The translations under genes were made by a program, and so were the position numbers. From Sphingobium yanoikuyae (lineage in GTDB: Bacteria; Pseudomonadota; Alphaproteobacteria; Sphingomonadales; Sphingomonadaceae), in contig NZ_CP139979.1 in NCBI RefSeq assembly GCF_034424525.1, positions 2,251,501 to 2,315,500 of the forward strand: DNA of 64,000 nt, given 5' to 3'. Below are positions 1 through 9,162 of the stretch, one piece after another. How positions within the stretch are numbered: position 1 is the first letter of the stretch; every line of letters starts with the position of its first letter. A model generated the notes under the pieces. That model was not told the origin of the DNA, ran no database searches, and saw only the letters and a list, made by a program, of their open reading frames with translations.

Positions 1-507
1 GATTATCGCCGCGCCAATGGCGTCACCTCGCGCGAACGCTACACCGCCAGCTATGAGCCGCGCTATCAGTTCGATCCGCGCGGATTCGCCTATGGCCTGA
101 CCCAGTTCGAACGCGATCCCTCGATCGGCTATGACGAGCGCTACACCGCCTCGGCCGGTATCGGTTACAAGGTGATCGTCAGCAAGCCGATCGACCTGTC
201 GCTCGATGTTGGCCCGTCCGTCCGTCATGCCAAATATGTGATCGGGCCGCGCGAAACCAAGCTCGGCGCGCGTGCATCGATGGACCTGGCCTGGCGCCTG
301 GCGCCCAATGTCACCTTCAAGCAGACCGCTGCAGGTTATGCGGAAACTGACGTATTTTCAGTCAATTCCCTGACACAGTTGCAAACCAAGGTGAGCACGC
401 GCCTGTCCGCTGGCCTCTCCTATACGGTGCAGTATGAGTCGGAGACCCTGCTGTCCGCGCGCGACTTCGACACGCTCAGCCGCCTGACCCTCAGCTACGA
501 TTTCTGA
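1..507 (+). CDS. DUF481 family outer-membrane protein (3' part)
   Basis: This is the C-terminal 168 residues of a protein whose start lies before the window; frame 1 is open from base 1 to the TGA at 505-507. The residues alternate polar and hydrophobic in short strands (for example GIGYKVIV, LSAGLSYTVQYESE) and the chain ends in an aromatic residue (LTLSYDF), as in outer-membrane beta-barrels. The pattern fits DUF481 proteins (YdiY-like, salt-induced outer membrane protein). The molecular function is unknown for most members. The family call is by eye and the missing N-terminus, which should carry the signal peptide, cannot be checked. Confidence 0.75.
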   Translation, partial: DYRRANGVTSRERYTASYEPRYQFDPRGFAYGLTQFERDPSIGYDERYTASAGIGYKVIVSKPIDLSLDVGPSVRHAKYVIGPRETKLGARASMDLAWRLAPNVTFKQTAAGYAETDVFSVNSLTQLQTKVSTRLSAGLSYTVQYESETLLSARDFDTLSRLTLSYDF

Positions 508-548
508 TCGGGGTGGAGCAGGCGCCCGCGCTCTGATAGACCTCCGGG

Positions 549-1766
549 ATGAACGGCATCCACCCGCCCGTAACTGCCCCTGAAACCGCCCTGCTGGAAC
601 AGGCCGCCGCCGCGCCGATGCTGGCACAGGTCGAGGCATGGGCCAGCATCAACAGCGGATCGCGCAACCTGACCGGGCTCGCCGCCATGGCTGCCACGCT
701 CGCCGACGCCTTTTCGGTGCTGCCGGGCGAGGTAGACTTGATCGACCCCGATCCGGTCGAAACCGTGGCGCCCGATGGGGGGATATCGGTGATCCGTCAT
801 GGTCAGCATCTTCGCCTGACCGTCCGCCCCGATGCGCCGGTCCAGCTGCTGCTGACGGGCCATATGGATACGGTCTTCCCGGCCGACCATCCATTTCAGA
901 CGCTTCGCTGGCTAGAACCCGGCGTCCTTAACGGCCCCGGCGTCGCCGACATGAAGGGCGGCATCGCCGTCATGCTCGCCGCCCTGACGGCAATCGAGCA
1001 TAGCGAGGCGACCCGGACGCTCGGCTATCAAGTCGTGATCAACAGCGACGAGGAAGTCGGCAGCCCCTCCTCCGCCGCCCTGCTCCGTCAGGCCGCAGCC
1101 GGCAAGCGCGCCGCCTTCACCTATGAACCCGCCCTGCCCGATGGGACGCTGGCCGGCGCGCGGGCGGGCAGCGGCAATTTCTCGATCATCGTCACCGGCC
1201 TCAGTGCCCATGCCGGTCGCAATCCCGACGATGGCCGCAATGCCCTGCTCGCGGCCGCCGACCTTGCCCTGCGGCTGAAGGCTGGCAGCGGCAGCGGCTT
1301 TTCCTGCAATCCCGCCAAGATCGACGGCGGCAGCCCCAATAATGTCGTGCCCGACCATGCCGTGCTGCGAGTCAATTTCCGCCCGCGCACGCCGGACGAT
1401 GAAATCGCAGCCCGCGCCTTGCTGGATCAGGCCATGGCCGATGTCGCCCGCGACCATGGCGTCAGCCTGCATCTCCATGGCGGCTTTGGTCGCCCACCCA
1501 AGCCCATGGATGCCAAGGCCGAGCGCCTGTTCGGCCTGGTCAGGCGCTGCGGCACGGACCTCGGCCTCGACATCGGCTGGCGCGACACCGGCGGCGTGTG
1601 CGACGGCAACAATATCGCGGCCTGCGGCGTCCCGGTGGTCGACACCATGGGCGTGCGCGGCGGCAGCATCCATAGCGATGCCGAATTTCTGATCAGCGAC
1701 AGCCTGGCCGAACGCGCGCAACTGTCCGCTCTGGCGCTGCTGCGGATCGCCCAAGGACAATATTGA
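549..1766 (+). CDS. M20 family metallopeptidase/deacylase, AST operon
   Basis: A 405-residue zinc-dependent amidohydrolase of the M20 (CPG2/ArgE/DapE) fold. The metal and catalytic signature GHMDTVF is at 104-110 (His105, Asp107), the second metal loop GVADMKGG at 131-138 (Asp134) and the catalytic pair DEE near 167-169. A dimerisation domain follows (GLSAHAGRNPDDGRNA). There is no signal peptide, so it is cytoplasmic. It sits 16 bases upstream of astA on the same strand, as the first gene of an apparent three-gene operon with astA and astB. Substrate is not shown by sequence. The context suggests an N-acyl amino acid, possibly an intermediate of arginine succinyl degradation such as N-succinylglutamate; a carboxypeptidase role is the alternative. 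Confidence 0.85.
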   Translation: MNGIHPPVTAPETALLEQAAAAPMLAQVEAWASINSGSRNLTGLAAMAATLADAFSVLPGEVDLIDPDPVETVAPDGGISVIRHGQHLRLTVRPDAPVQLLLTGHMDTVFPADHPFQTLRWLEPGVLNGPGVADMKGGIAVMLAALTAIEHSEATRTLGYQVVINSDEEVGSPSSAALLRQAAAGKRAAFTYEPALPDGTLAGARAGSGNFSIIVTGLSAHAGRNPDDGRNALLAAADLALRLKAGSGSGFSCNPAKIDGGSPNNVVPDHAVLRVNFRPRTPDDEIAARALLDQAMADVARDHGVSLHLHGGFGRPPKPMDAKAERLFGLVRRCGTDLGLDIGWRDTGGVCDGNNIAACGVPVVDTMGVRGGSIHSDAEFLISDSLAERAQLSALALLRIAQGQY

Positions 1767-1782
1767 GAGAGAGGACCGCCTT

Positions 1783-2802
1783 TTGAGTTTCTACATGCGC
1801 ACCGCGCGAGCGGACGACCTGCAGACCCTGTATGAAATGGCGAAGCTGACCGGCGGTGGCTTTACCAACCTGCCGCCCGATCGCGCCGCCCTGACCGCCA
1901 AGCTGGAACGCACCGAACAGGCGCTCAGCCGGCAGGATGGCGGGATCAAGGATGATCTGATCGTCTTGGTGCTGGTCAATGCGCAGACCGGCCAGGTGCG
2001 CGGCACCTGCCAGATTTTCAGCACGGTGGGGCAGAGTTGGCCCTTCTATTCCTATCGCCTGGGCGTGCTGACCCAGCATAGCCGCGAACTGGCCCGCACC
2101 TTCCGCGCGCAGATGCTCTCGCTCACGACCGATCTGGAAGGATCGACCGAGGTTGGCGGCCTCTTCCTCCACCCGCGCGAACGGGCCGAGGGGCTTGGCC
2201 TGCTGCTCGCGCGCAGCCGCTATCTCTATATCCGCAACCATCGCGATCGCTTCGGCGACCGGGTGATTGCCGAATTGCGCGGCGTGATCGACGAAGCGGG
2301 CGGCTCGCCCTTCTGGGACGGTCTTGCCGGTCGTTTCTTCGGCATGAATTTCCAGGAAGCCGACGAGTTCAACGCCGTCAACGGCAACCAGTTCATCGCC
2401 GACCTGATGCCCAAGACGCCGATCTACACCGCGATGCTGACCGACAGCGCCCGCGCCGTCATCGGCCTGCCCCATCCCAATGGTCGCGCGGCTATGCGGA
2501 TGCTGGAGACCGAGGGCTTCACCAACGCCGGCTATGTCGACATTTTCGACGGCGGCCCGACCATGGTGGGCCAGATCGACCAGCTCCGCACCGTGGCCCA
2601 GGCACGCGACGTGACGCTGGCGGCCACCCATGACAAGGGCGGCGACAAGATGCTGGTGTCGACCGGCCTGCTGGCCGATTATCGCTGCACCTATGGCTAT
2701 GTGCAGGAGGGCGAGGATGGCAGCATCTCGCTCGACGCAGCCAGCGCCACGCTGCTGCAACTGGACGTCGGACAGGCATTCACCATGGCGGGGCGGGCAT
2801 GA
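1783..2802 (+). CDS. astA: arginine N-succinyltransferase
   Basis: 339 residues; transfers succinyl from succinyl-CoA to arginine, the first step of the AST catabolic pathway. It matches the AstA family from end to end: the N-terminal KLTGGGFTNLP segment, the VGGLFLHPRERAEG core of the acyltransferase fold, ELRGVIDEAGGSPFW, FIADLMPKTPIY and GYVDIFDGGPTM. The start used is TTG at 1783, preceded by a purine-rich GAGAGAGAGGA stretch. An in-frame ATG at 1795 is possible, but it leaves only the RTARADD strand at the start. Its stop overlaps the astB start in ATGA, which indicates translational coupling. Confidence 0.93.
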   Translation: MSFYMRTARADDLQTLYEMAKLTGGGFTNLPPDRAALTAKLERTEQALSRQDGGIKDDLIVLVLVNAQTGQVRGTCQIFSTVGQSWPFYSYRLGVLTQHSRELARTFRAQMLSLTTDLEGSTEVGGLFLHPRERAEGLGLLLARSRYLYIRNHRDRFGDRVIAELRGVIDEAGGSPFWDGLAGRFFGMNFQEADEFNAVNGNQFIADLMPKTPIYTAMLTDSARAVIGLPHPNGRAAMRMLETEGFTNAGYVDIFDGGPTMVGQIDQLRTVAQARDVTLAATHDKGGDKMLVSTGLLADYRCTYGYVQEGEDGSISLDAASATLLQLDVGQAFTMAGRA

Positions 2803-4058
2803 GCGTGCGCGAGATCAATTTCGACGGGCTGGTCGGCCCCAGCCATAATTATGCCGGTCTCAGCCTTGGCAATCTGGCGTCGTCCCGCAATGCCGGCGCG
2901 GTATCGCACCCCCGTGCGGCGGCCCTGCAAGGGATAGAGAAGATGCGCGGCAATCTGCGCCTCGGCCTTGCCCAGGGTATTTTCCTGCCGCAATGGCGTC
3001 CTGACGGCGCCTGGCTCGCGACCCTTGGCACCGACATCAGCAATGCCGATCCGCATGTCCGCGCCGCCGCCATGTCGGCCTCGTCGATGTGGGCCGCCAA
3101 TGCCGCGACCGTTTCGCCGGCCGCCGACACGGCCGATGGCCGCATCCACCTGACCGTCGCCAATCTCGTCACCATGGCGCATCGCAGCCATGAATGGCCC
3201 CAGACGCTGGCGCAACTGCGCCTCGCCTTTTCCGACACCCGCGCCTTTGCCGTGCATGGCCCGATCCCCGCCCCCTTTGGCGACGAAGGCGCGGCCAACC
3301 ATATGCGCCTGAGCGACAGCCATGGCGCACCGGGCGTCGAGGTGTTCGTCTATGGCCAGTCGGGCGGCCCCTTCCCCGCCCGCCAGCATGTCGAGGCCAG
3401 CAAGGCCGTGGCCCGCATCCACGGCCTCGATCCGGCCCGCACCCTGTTCGTGCAGCAGTCGCAGGAGGCGATTGCCGCCGGCGCCTTCCACAATGACGTC
3501 GTCGCCGTCGCCAATGAGCGCGTTCTCTTTACCCATGAACAGGCCTTTGCCGACAAGCAGGCCTTCTACGCCTCGCTGCGCACGCTGTTGCCGTCGGTCG
3601 AGATCGTCGAAGTGCCTGCCAGTGCCGTCAGCCTGGCCGACGCGATCAAGAGCTATTTGTTCAACGCGCAGCTCGCCACGCTTCCTGACGGCACCATGGC
3701 GCTGATCCTGCCGAGCGAGGCGCAGACGGTCCCGGCCGTATGGACCTGGCTGGAACAGATGATCGCCGGCAATGGCCCGATCCGTCGCCTCATCCCGGTC
3801 GATGTGCGTCAGTCCATGGCCAATGGGGGCGGCCCCGCCTGCCTGCGCCTGCGCGTGGTCGCGGATCCAAAGGATATCGACCCGCGTTTCCTGGTCGATG
3901 AGGCGCGCCTGGATGAAATCGCCCGCATCGTTTCGGACTATTGGCCCGAAACCATTGCGCCCGACGACCTGTCCGACACGCGCCTTATTGCCCGGATCGA
4001 ACAATCATGGTTAAGCCTTGTTGACCATTTGCAACTTTCGGGCGACTTAATGCCTTAG
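2799..4058 (+). CDS. astB: N-succinylarginine dihydrolase
   Basis: 419 residues; hydrolyses N2-succinylarginine to N2-succinylornithine, CO2 and ammonia, step two of the AST pathway. It is a member of the amidinotransferase (GME) superfamily. It opens with the family hallmark NFDGLVGPSHNYAGLSLGN, has the central FHNDVVAVANERV motif with the catalytic His, and carries the nucleophile Cys348 in NGGGPACLRLR. Length is close to the usual 440-450 residues. The ATG overlaps the astA stop by four bases. No astC, astD or classical astE lies in the window, so the rest of the pathway must be elsewhere or served by general enzymes. Confidence 0.95.
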   Translation: MSVREINFDGLVGPSHNYAGLSLGNLASSRNAGAVSHPRAAALQGIEKMRGNLRLGLAQGIFLPQWRPDGAWLATLGTDISNADPHVRAAAMSASSMWAANAATVSPAADTADGRIHLTVANLVTMAHRSHEWPQTLAQLRLAFSDTRAFAVHGPIPAPFGDEGAANHMRLSDSHGAPGVEVFVYGQSGGPFPARQHVEASKAVARIHGLDPARTLFVQQSQEAIAAGAFHNDVVAVANERVLFTHEQAFADKQAFYASLRTLLPSVEIVEVPASAVSLADAIKSYLFNAQLATLPDGTMALILPSEAQTVPAVWTWLEQMIAGNGPIRRLIPVDVRQSMANGGGPACLRLRVVADPKDIDPRFLVDEARLDEIARIVSDYWPETIAPDDLSDTRLIARIEQSWLSLVDHLQLSGDLMP

Positions 4059-4078
4059 AAGATGGACGAAAGCCTCGG

Positions 4079-4360
4079 ATGAGTCTGATGGAACGGATCA
4101 AACGCCTCTTCACGATCAAGACCAAGTTCGAGGCTTTCCTCGTCATCTATGCGCTTGCGCTGGGCGCCAGCGAGCGCGGCGTCGTCTATATGCATCAATA
4201 TCCCGGCGTCGGCGGCCAGTTGCTGGCCCTCGCCTGCTCCGGTGCCGTCTTCATGGCGGGCGGAAAAATGCTCGATGCCCTGGAACTCCAGCGCAGTTAC
4301 GGCTCTTTACACTGTTTGAACACCATTGCTCGCAAAGCAACACCAGTTCGCCGCACATAA
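4079..4360 (+). CDS. small membrane protein of unknown function
   Basis: 93 residues beginning 20 bases after astB. Two hydrophobic stretches (AFLVIYALALGA near 19-30 and LLALACSGAVFMAGG near 48-62) suggest two membrane passes with a basic N-terminus inside (RIKRLFTIKTKF). A second in-frame ATG at 4088 could be the real start. I do not recognise a named family; the spacing suggests co-transcription with astB but the sequence gives no functional link. Confidence 0.6.
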   Translation: MSLMERIKRLFTIKTKFEAFLVIYALALGASERGVVYMHQYPGVGGQLLALACSGAVFMAGGKMLDALELQRSYGSLHCLNTIARKATPVRRT

Positions 4361-4432
4361 GGGATATTACTTAGCCGTCATCCGTTGGTGGGGGTCTTTG
4401 TGCCTGCACCCAGATTTGGGAGAGGGTCAATT

Positions 4433-5341
4433 ATGCCGGACGACATAAGCGACAGGAGTGTCACCGCTGCGGAGCTGGTCCGCAACTTCGCCCATTGGCG
4501 CGAGATCGGTGCGCGACACCCCCTGCTGATCACCCATCATGGCCGCGAAACCCATGTGTTCATGGGGCTGGACCGGTTCAAGGCGCTCGCCAGCCAGGAC
4601 GAGTTCGACCAGAATCCGGATCGATTGCGCGAACTGGCGGTGCGCATGGCCCAGGGCCTGATCCTGTGCCGCGCCGATTTTCGCATCGACCTGATCAATC
4701 CGGTCGCACTGGCCATGGCACGGCGCTGGGACCGTCGGCTGGAAGGACAGATGCTTTGGGACGCGCTGCCCGAACTGGTCGGCACGCTGACCGAGGCGCA
4801 TGCCCGGCATAGCCAGGTGTCCGGCGAAATCAGCGCTGCGGATATTCCCTCCCCCTTCCGCGACGATAGCTGGCTCCACGTCGAAACCTTTCCCTTCGCC
4901 GACGGGATCGGCCTGCTGCTGCGCGACATCACGTCGGACGTGCAACGCCATCGCCTGGCCGACGTCAAATCGGCCATTCTCAAGGCGATGGGCATTCATG
5001 GCGGCGTTGGTTATGCCCGCCTCTCCAACCGGGGTTTCATCGAATATGTCGATGCCACCATCTGTACCCTGGTCGGGCTACCCGAAGCTCGCCTGATCAA
5101 CGCCTATATGACCGACCTCATCGCCCTGCCACAGCGGCCGCAATTCCGCCAGGAACTGGAAGCCGTGCTGCGCGGCGAGGGCGACCGCCGGGTCCAGGCC
5201 CATCTGCTCACCAATGGCGGCGCCTTGCTTCCCATGGAGGGCGCCCTCGTTCAACTGCGCGGCACCTACGGAACGGAGGGCGTCGTGCTGGTAATGACCC
5301 CGCCCTGCTTGAGCGAAAACGACCAAGCCGGACCCCAATGA
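4433..5341 (+). CDS. Phd/YefM-like domain fused to two PAS domains
   Basis: 302 residues from ATG 4433, which has a good ribosome site (AGAGGG at 4421-4426); the frame is open upstream to a TTG at 4385, but that start lacks such a site. Residues about 8-55 read like a Phd/YefM antitoxin fold: VTAAELVRNFAHWREI, then HPLLITHHGRETHVFMGL and DRFKALAS. Two PAS-like regions follow, one around LRELAVRMAQGLILCRADFR with the INPVALAMAR helix, and one around GGVGYARLSNRGFIEYVDAT. There is no histidine kinase, GGDEF or other output domain, so the antitoxin-like N-terminus may itself be the DNA-binding or dimerising output. No toxin gene is adjacent. The ligand is unknown. Confidence 0.7.
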   Translation: MPDDISDRSVTAAELVRNFAHWREIGARHPLLITHHGRETHVFMGLDRFKALASQDEFDQNPDRLRELAVRMAQGLILCRADFRIDLINPVALAMARRWDRRLEGQMLWDALPELVGTLTEAHARHSQVSGEISAADIPSPFRDDSWLHVETFPFADGIGLLLRDITSDVQRHRLADVKSAILKAMGIHGGVGYARLSNRGFIEYVDATICTLVGLPEARLINAYMTDLIALPQRPQFRQELEAVLRGEGDRRVQAHLLTNGGALLPMEGALVQLRGTYGTEGVVLVMTPPCLSENDQAGPQ

Positions 5342-5445
5342 TGTAAAATCCAGCGGTCATAGCGGATTTGTCCGTGTAGACCGTTCAGTATCTCCCCGAA
5401 ATGTCCGAAAAGCCCCGAAAATGCGGCTTCGGATTTACACAATTC

Positions 5446-5458
5446 GCACAAAATGTGC
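5446..5458. promoter_or_regulatory. short inverted repeat upstream of tadE-like gene
   Basis: GCACA-AAA-TGTGC is a perfect 5-base dyad in the AT-richer gap before the TadE-like gene, about 50 bases upstream of its start. It could be an operator half-site pair or a chance palindrome; no recognised regulator motif matches. Confidence 0.3.
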
Positions 5459-5507
5459 GCGAATTTCGCATACCGCTTTTTGAATGTTGCGCCTTTATTG
5501 GAGTGAC

Positions 5508-5954
5508 ATGCGGAACCCTCCCCTCCATGCGGTGCTTCGCCTCGCCCGACTAGGCCAGGCCATGTCCCGTCATGAGCGTGGCAGCGTGCTTGTCGAAGCC
5601 GCCTTCGCCCTCCCCCTGATGATCATCCTGTTGCTCGGCATCCTGCTCTATGGTGGCTGGTTGATGACCGCCCATAGCCTGCAGCAGGCGGCCAATGACG
5701 CGGCACGCGCGGCCGTGGCCGGCATGACCGCGACCGAGCGCCGGGCGCTGGTCGACGAAAGCGTCAATGCCAGCCGCCCATCCTTTCCGCTGCCGGGGGC
5801 ACAGACGATCGGCGTCGCCGCCAATTCCAATAGCGGCTATTATACGGTCACCCTGACCTATAATCTCAGCAACGCGCCCTTCTTTTCCGCCGCCATCTTT
5901 CCGATGCCCGCTGCCCAGATCCAGCGGAGCGCCGTCGTGCGGATCGCATCATGA
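5508..5954 (+). CDS. TadE-like pilus assembly protein
   Basis: 148 residues from ATG 5508, chosen because GGAG lies at the right distance; ATGs at 5484 and 5562 are in frame. The sequence has the TadE signature: a short basic N-terminus, ERGSVLVEAAFALPLM with the conserved Glu after the processing-type site, a hydrophobic helix (IILLLGILLYGGWLMTA) and the QQAANDAARAAVAG helix. These pseudopilins are inserted in the inner membrane and support Flp/Tad adhesive pili. The stop overlaps the next gene in ATGA. No tad ATPase or secretin lies in this window. Confidence 0.85.
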   Translation: MRNPPLHAVLRLARLGQAMSRHERGSVLVEAAFALPLMIILLLGILLYGGWLMTAHSLQQAANDAARAAVAGMTATERRALVDESVNASRPSFPLPGAQTIGVAANSNSGYYTVTLTYNLSNAPFFSAAIFPMPAAQIQRSAVVRIAS

Positions 5955-7594
5955 GCCAGCCGCACAAGCGCATGCGCAACCTGCTCGTCGACAAGCGCGG
6001 CGGCATCAGCGTTCTGCTGGCGGGATCGCTATTCATGCTCGCCGGCGCCGCCACGGTGGCCGTCGATCTGGGATCGGTCTATCTCGCCAAGCGCCAGTTG
6101 CAGGGCGTGGCCGATGCGGCTGCGCTGGCGGCCAGCAGTGGCGGGCGATCGGCCGCCGAAGCCTTGCTGACCAAGAGCGGCGTGCCTGGCGTGTCCCTGG
6201 TGGCGGTCCAGACCGGTTATTATGACCAGAACAGTGCAGTCGCGGTCGGCAATCGCTTCGTATCGGGCGACCCGCGTGCCAGCGCGATCCAGGTCCAGGT
6301 CCAGCGACGCACCCCGCTGTTCTTCGGCCGCCTGCTGGTCGGCAAGGATGGCGTCGATGTGCGCGCCCATGCCACCGCCGCGCGCTCCGACGCCGCTGCC
6401 TTCTCCATCGGCACCGGCCTTGCCTCGCTCAGCGGCGGCCTGCCAAACATGCTGCTGTCCGCCCTGGCCGGGACGGAACTCAATCTGTCGGTCATGGACT
6501 ATCAGGGGCTGGCCAATCTGAACGTCGACCTGCTCCATTTCGCCGACGCGCTCAAGGTCCGCACCGGACGCAATGATGCCGCTTATGGCGAATTGTTCGG
6601 CGCCAATATTCCCTTGTCCGACGTCATCGGCGCCATTGCCGACACTGCGGACAATAGCGGCACGGCCGCCCTGCTCCGCAATATCGGCGGGAAACTGCCG
6701 GGCAAGAGCGTCCGCCTCAGCGATGTCATAGATCTGGGACCGATGAAGGGGACCGGAAGTTCGACCGGCCAGCCCAGCCTGCTGCTCGACTCCTTCTCGA
6801 TGCTGCGCATGGTGCTGAGCCCGCCATCCTCGACCGCCGTGCCACTGGACCTGACCCTGAATGTTCCGGGTCTCACCAGCACGCGGCTGAAGCTCATCAC
6901 CGGCACCGGCCAGGCCAGCACCCCCCTGATCAGCATCACCAACGACAAGAATTTCATCCTGCGCACGGCGCAGACCCGCATCTTCCTGGAGAGCCGGGTC
7001 GCAACCTTGCTGACCGGGATCGCGACGATCCGCATCCCGCTCTATGTCGAACTGGCATCGGCCGAAGCGCAATTGTCGAATATCGTCTGCGATCAGGGTG
7101 CCATCAACAATGGCGTGACGCTGGCGGTCAAGCCGTCGATCGGCACGGCGGTGATCGGTGACGTCGATGAAGCCGCGCTCACCAATTTCGCGACGCCCGC
7201 CAATCCGCGTACCGCGACTCTGGCCTCGGTCCTCGGATCGCTGACCCAGGTCCATGCCTATGCCAATGTCGCGCTGGGCGGCGTGACCCAGCAGAATGTG
7301 CTGTTCACGCCCAGCGATATTTCCGGGCAGCAGAGCAAGACCATCAGCACCCAGGATCTGACCCAGGGGGTCGCCTCCAGCCTGGCCAACCAGACCAAGG
7401 TCACGGTCACGCTCGCGGGCCTGCAACTGCCGCTCAGCCCCCTGATCTCGCCCGTCATGGGCCTTCTGGGTGAAACGGCGCAGATTCTCGACGGCTTGCT
7501 AAACAACCTCACCGCCATCCTTGGCGTGAAGCTCGGAACCGCAACGGTCAAGGTCCACCAGATGCGGTGCGGGATGCCCACCTTGGTCGCCTGA
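5951..7594 (+). CDS. TadG-related pilus protein with Flp/TadG N-terminal domain
   Basis: 547 residues, coupled to the TadE-like gene by an ATGA overlap. The N-terminus has the TadG pattern: KRGGISVLLAGSLFML, a single transmembrane helix, then VAVDLGSVYLAKRQLQGVADAAALAA. The remaining 450 residues are periplasmic or surface exposed, rich in small and beta-forming residues, without recognised von Willebrand MIDAS motifs. It probably works with the preceding protein in Tad pilus assembly or as an envelope anchor. The long tail is not assignable by eye. Confidence 0.8.
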   Translation: MSQPHKRMRNLLVDKRGGISVLLAGSLFMLAGAATVAVDLGSVYLAKRQLQGVADAAALAASSGGRSAAEALLTKSGVPGVSLVAVQTGYYDQNSAVAVGNRFVSGDPRASAIQVQVQRRTPLFFGRLLVGKDGVDVRAHATAARSDAAAFSIGTGLASLSGGLPNMLLSALAGTELNLSVMDYQGLANLNVDLLHFADALKVRTGRNDAAYGELFGANIPLSDVIGAIADTADNSGTAALLRNIGGKLPGKSVRLSDVIDLGPMKGTGSSTGQPSLLLDSFSMLRMVLSPPSSTAVPLDLTLNVPGLTSTRLKLITGTGQASTPLISITNDKNFILRTAQTRIFLESRVATLLTGIATIRIPLYVELASAEAQLSNIVCDQGAINNGVTLAVKPSIGTAVIGDVDEAALTNFATPANPRTATLASVLGSLTQVHAYANVALGGVTQQNVLFTPSDISGQQSKTISTQDLTQGVASSLANQTKVTVTLAGLQLPLSPLISPVMGLLGETAQILDGLLNNLTAILGVKLGTATVKVHQMRCGMPTLVA

Positions 7595-7641
7595 TGCGCT
7601 AAGCGCTTGCCATCATTGCCGCCGGCTTGCAGGAACAGGCC

Positions 7642-9090
7642 ATGGGCGCAATCATGCTGCAGGGAACCGGATCGGACGTCGGCAAATCGGTGCTGGTGGC
7701 GGGGCTATGCCGCGCCCTGCTCCGCCGGGGTTATCGCGTCCGGCCATTCAAGCCACAGAATATGTCGAACAATGCGGCCGTCACCGTGGACGGCGGCGAG
7801 ATTGGCCGCGCACAGGCGCTGCAGGCGATCGCGTGCGGGGTGGAGGCGCATACGGACATGAATCCGGTGCTGATGAAGCCCCAGGCCGACCGAACGTCCC
7901 AGTTGATCGTCCATGGCCAGGTACGCGGCACATTGGGCAGCGGCAATTTCCGCAGTGCGCGCGGGCAGCTATTGGGCGCCGTGCTGGAAAGCTATGAGCG
8001 GCTGAAGGATCAATGCGACATCGTCGTGGTCGAAGGCGCGGGATCGCCGGCCGAGATCAACCTGCGCGCCGGCGACATTGCGAACATGGGCTTTGCCCGC
8101 GCCGCCGATGTACCGGTGCTGCTGGTCGGCGATATCGACCGGGGCGGCGTGATCGCGGCGATCGTCGGCACCAGGGCCGTGATCGACCCGGACGATGCCG
8201 CGATGATCCGCGGCTTCCTGATCAACAAGTTCCGGGGCGACCCCGCGCTGTTCGAAGATGGCTATCGCCAGATCGAGGTGCTGTCAGGCTGGCGCGGCTT
8301 TGGCGTCGTCCCCTGGCTGGAGGATACCGCCCGCCTGCCCAGCGAGGATGCGGTTGTGCTGGAGCGGACAGCACAGCCCGGAACCGCGCGCACCGTCATC
8401 GCCTGCCCGATCCTGCCGCGCATTTCCAATTTCGACGATCTTGACCCGTTCAAGCTCGATCCCGGCGTGGAGTTGCGCATGGTGCCACCCGGCCAGCCAA
8501 TACCGGCCGAGGCCGCGCTGATCGTCCTGCCCGGCTCCAAGGCGACGATCGCCGACATGGCGGCTATGCGCGCGCAGGGCTGGGACATCGACATCTTGGC
8601 GCATCATCGCCGCGGTGGCGCGATCCTGGGCATTTGCGGGGGATATCAGATGCTGGGGCACCATATCGCCGATCCCGACGGCATCGAGGGACCGGCCGGC
8701 ACGGTCGCGGGCCTGGGCCTGCTCGACGTCGAGACGCGACTGTCGACGGGCAAACGGCTGGAACGGGTCGAAGGCTTGGCGCTGGGCGCCGTCTTTGGCG
8801 GTTATGAGATGCATATCGGCGAAACGAGCGGCCCCGACAGCGACCGCCCCTTCGCACGCCTGGGCAGCAATGCAGACGGCGCGATCAGCACCGACGGCCG
8901 GGTGATGGGCACCTATGTCCATGGCCTGCTCGCCAGCAGCCCGCTGCGCGCTGCCCTGCTTGCCCGGCTGGGCGCCGATGGTGGCGTGGCGAATTATGAC
9001 CAGTCGGTCGACAGGGCACTGGATGCCATCGCCGCGCAATTGGAGGATCATCTCGACATCGAGGCAATCGTCGCCTTGGCACTCGGCTGA
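7642..9090 (+). CDS. cobQ: cobyric acid synthase
   Basis: 482 residues; amidates four carboxylates of adenosyl-cobyrinic acid a,c-diamide using glutamine and ATP in cobalamin synthesis. It starts with the dethiobiotin-synthetase-like P-loop (GTGSDVGKSVLVAGL), continues with the family core FKPQNMSNNAAV and NPVLMKPQADRTSQ, and ends in a class I glutamine amidotransferase domain with nucleophile Cys in GAILGICGGYQML and the downstream TYVHGL histidine. ATG 7642 is preferred over the TTG at 7627 because AGGA lies just ahead of it. It stands alone, without other cob genes or a cobalamin riboswitch. Confidence 0.95.
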   Translation: MGAIMLQGTGSDVGKSVLVAGLCRALLRRGYRVRPFKPQNMSNNAAVTVDGGEIGRAQALQAIACGVEAHTDMNPVLMKPQADRTSQLIVHGQVRGTLGSGNFRSARGQLLGAVLESYERLKDQCDIVVVEGAGSPAEINLRAGDIANMGFARAADVPVLLVGDIDRGGVIAAIVGTRAVIDPDDAAMIRGFLINKFRGDPALFEDGYRQIEVLSGWRGFGVVPWLEDTARLPSEDAVVLERTAQPGTARTVIACPILPRISNFDDLDPFKLDPGVELRMVPPGQPIPAEAALIVLPGSKATIADMAAMRAQGWDIDILAHHRRGGAILGICGGYQMLGHHIADPDGIEGPAGTVAGLGLLDVETRLSTGKRLERVEGLALGAVFGGYEMHIGETSGPDSDRPFARLGSNADGAISTDGRVMGTYVHGLLASSPLRAALLARLGADGGVANYDQSVDRALDAIAAQLEDHLDIEAIVALALG

Positions 9091-9110
9091 TCGCCTAGCT
9101 CCAGAAAGCC

Positions 9111-9146
9111 AAATGGGCCGGAAACCTTACGGTTTCCGGCCCATTT
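9111..9146. terminator. bidirectional terminator, cobQ / tRNA-Arg
   Basis: A perfect 16-base stem (9111-9126 with 9131-9146) closes a TTAC loop. The outer arms are AAAT/ATTT and the plus side runs into TTATT. It lies between the convergent cobQ and tRNA-Arg genes and can stop both. Confidence 0.85.
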
Positions 9147-9162
9147 TATTCCTGTGAAGGAA

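Noticed and set aside
7520..7641. Cobalamin riboswitch upstream of cobQ
   Set aside because: The gap after the TadG-like gene is only about 47 bases and has no B12-box-like sequence.
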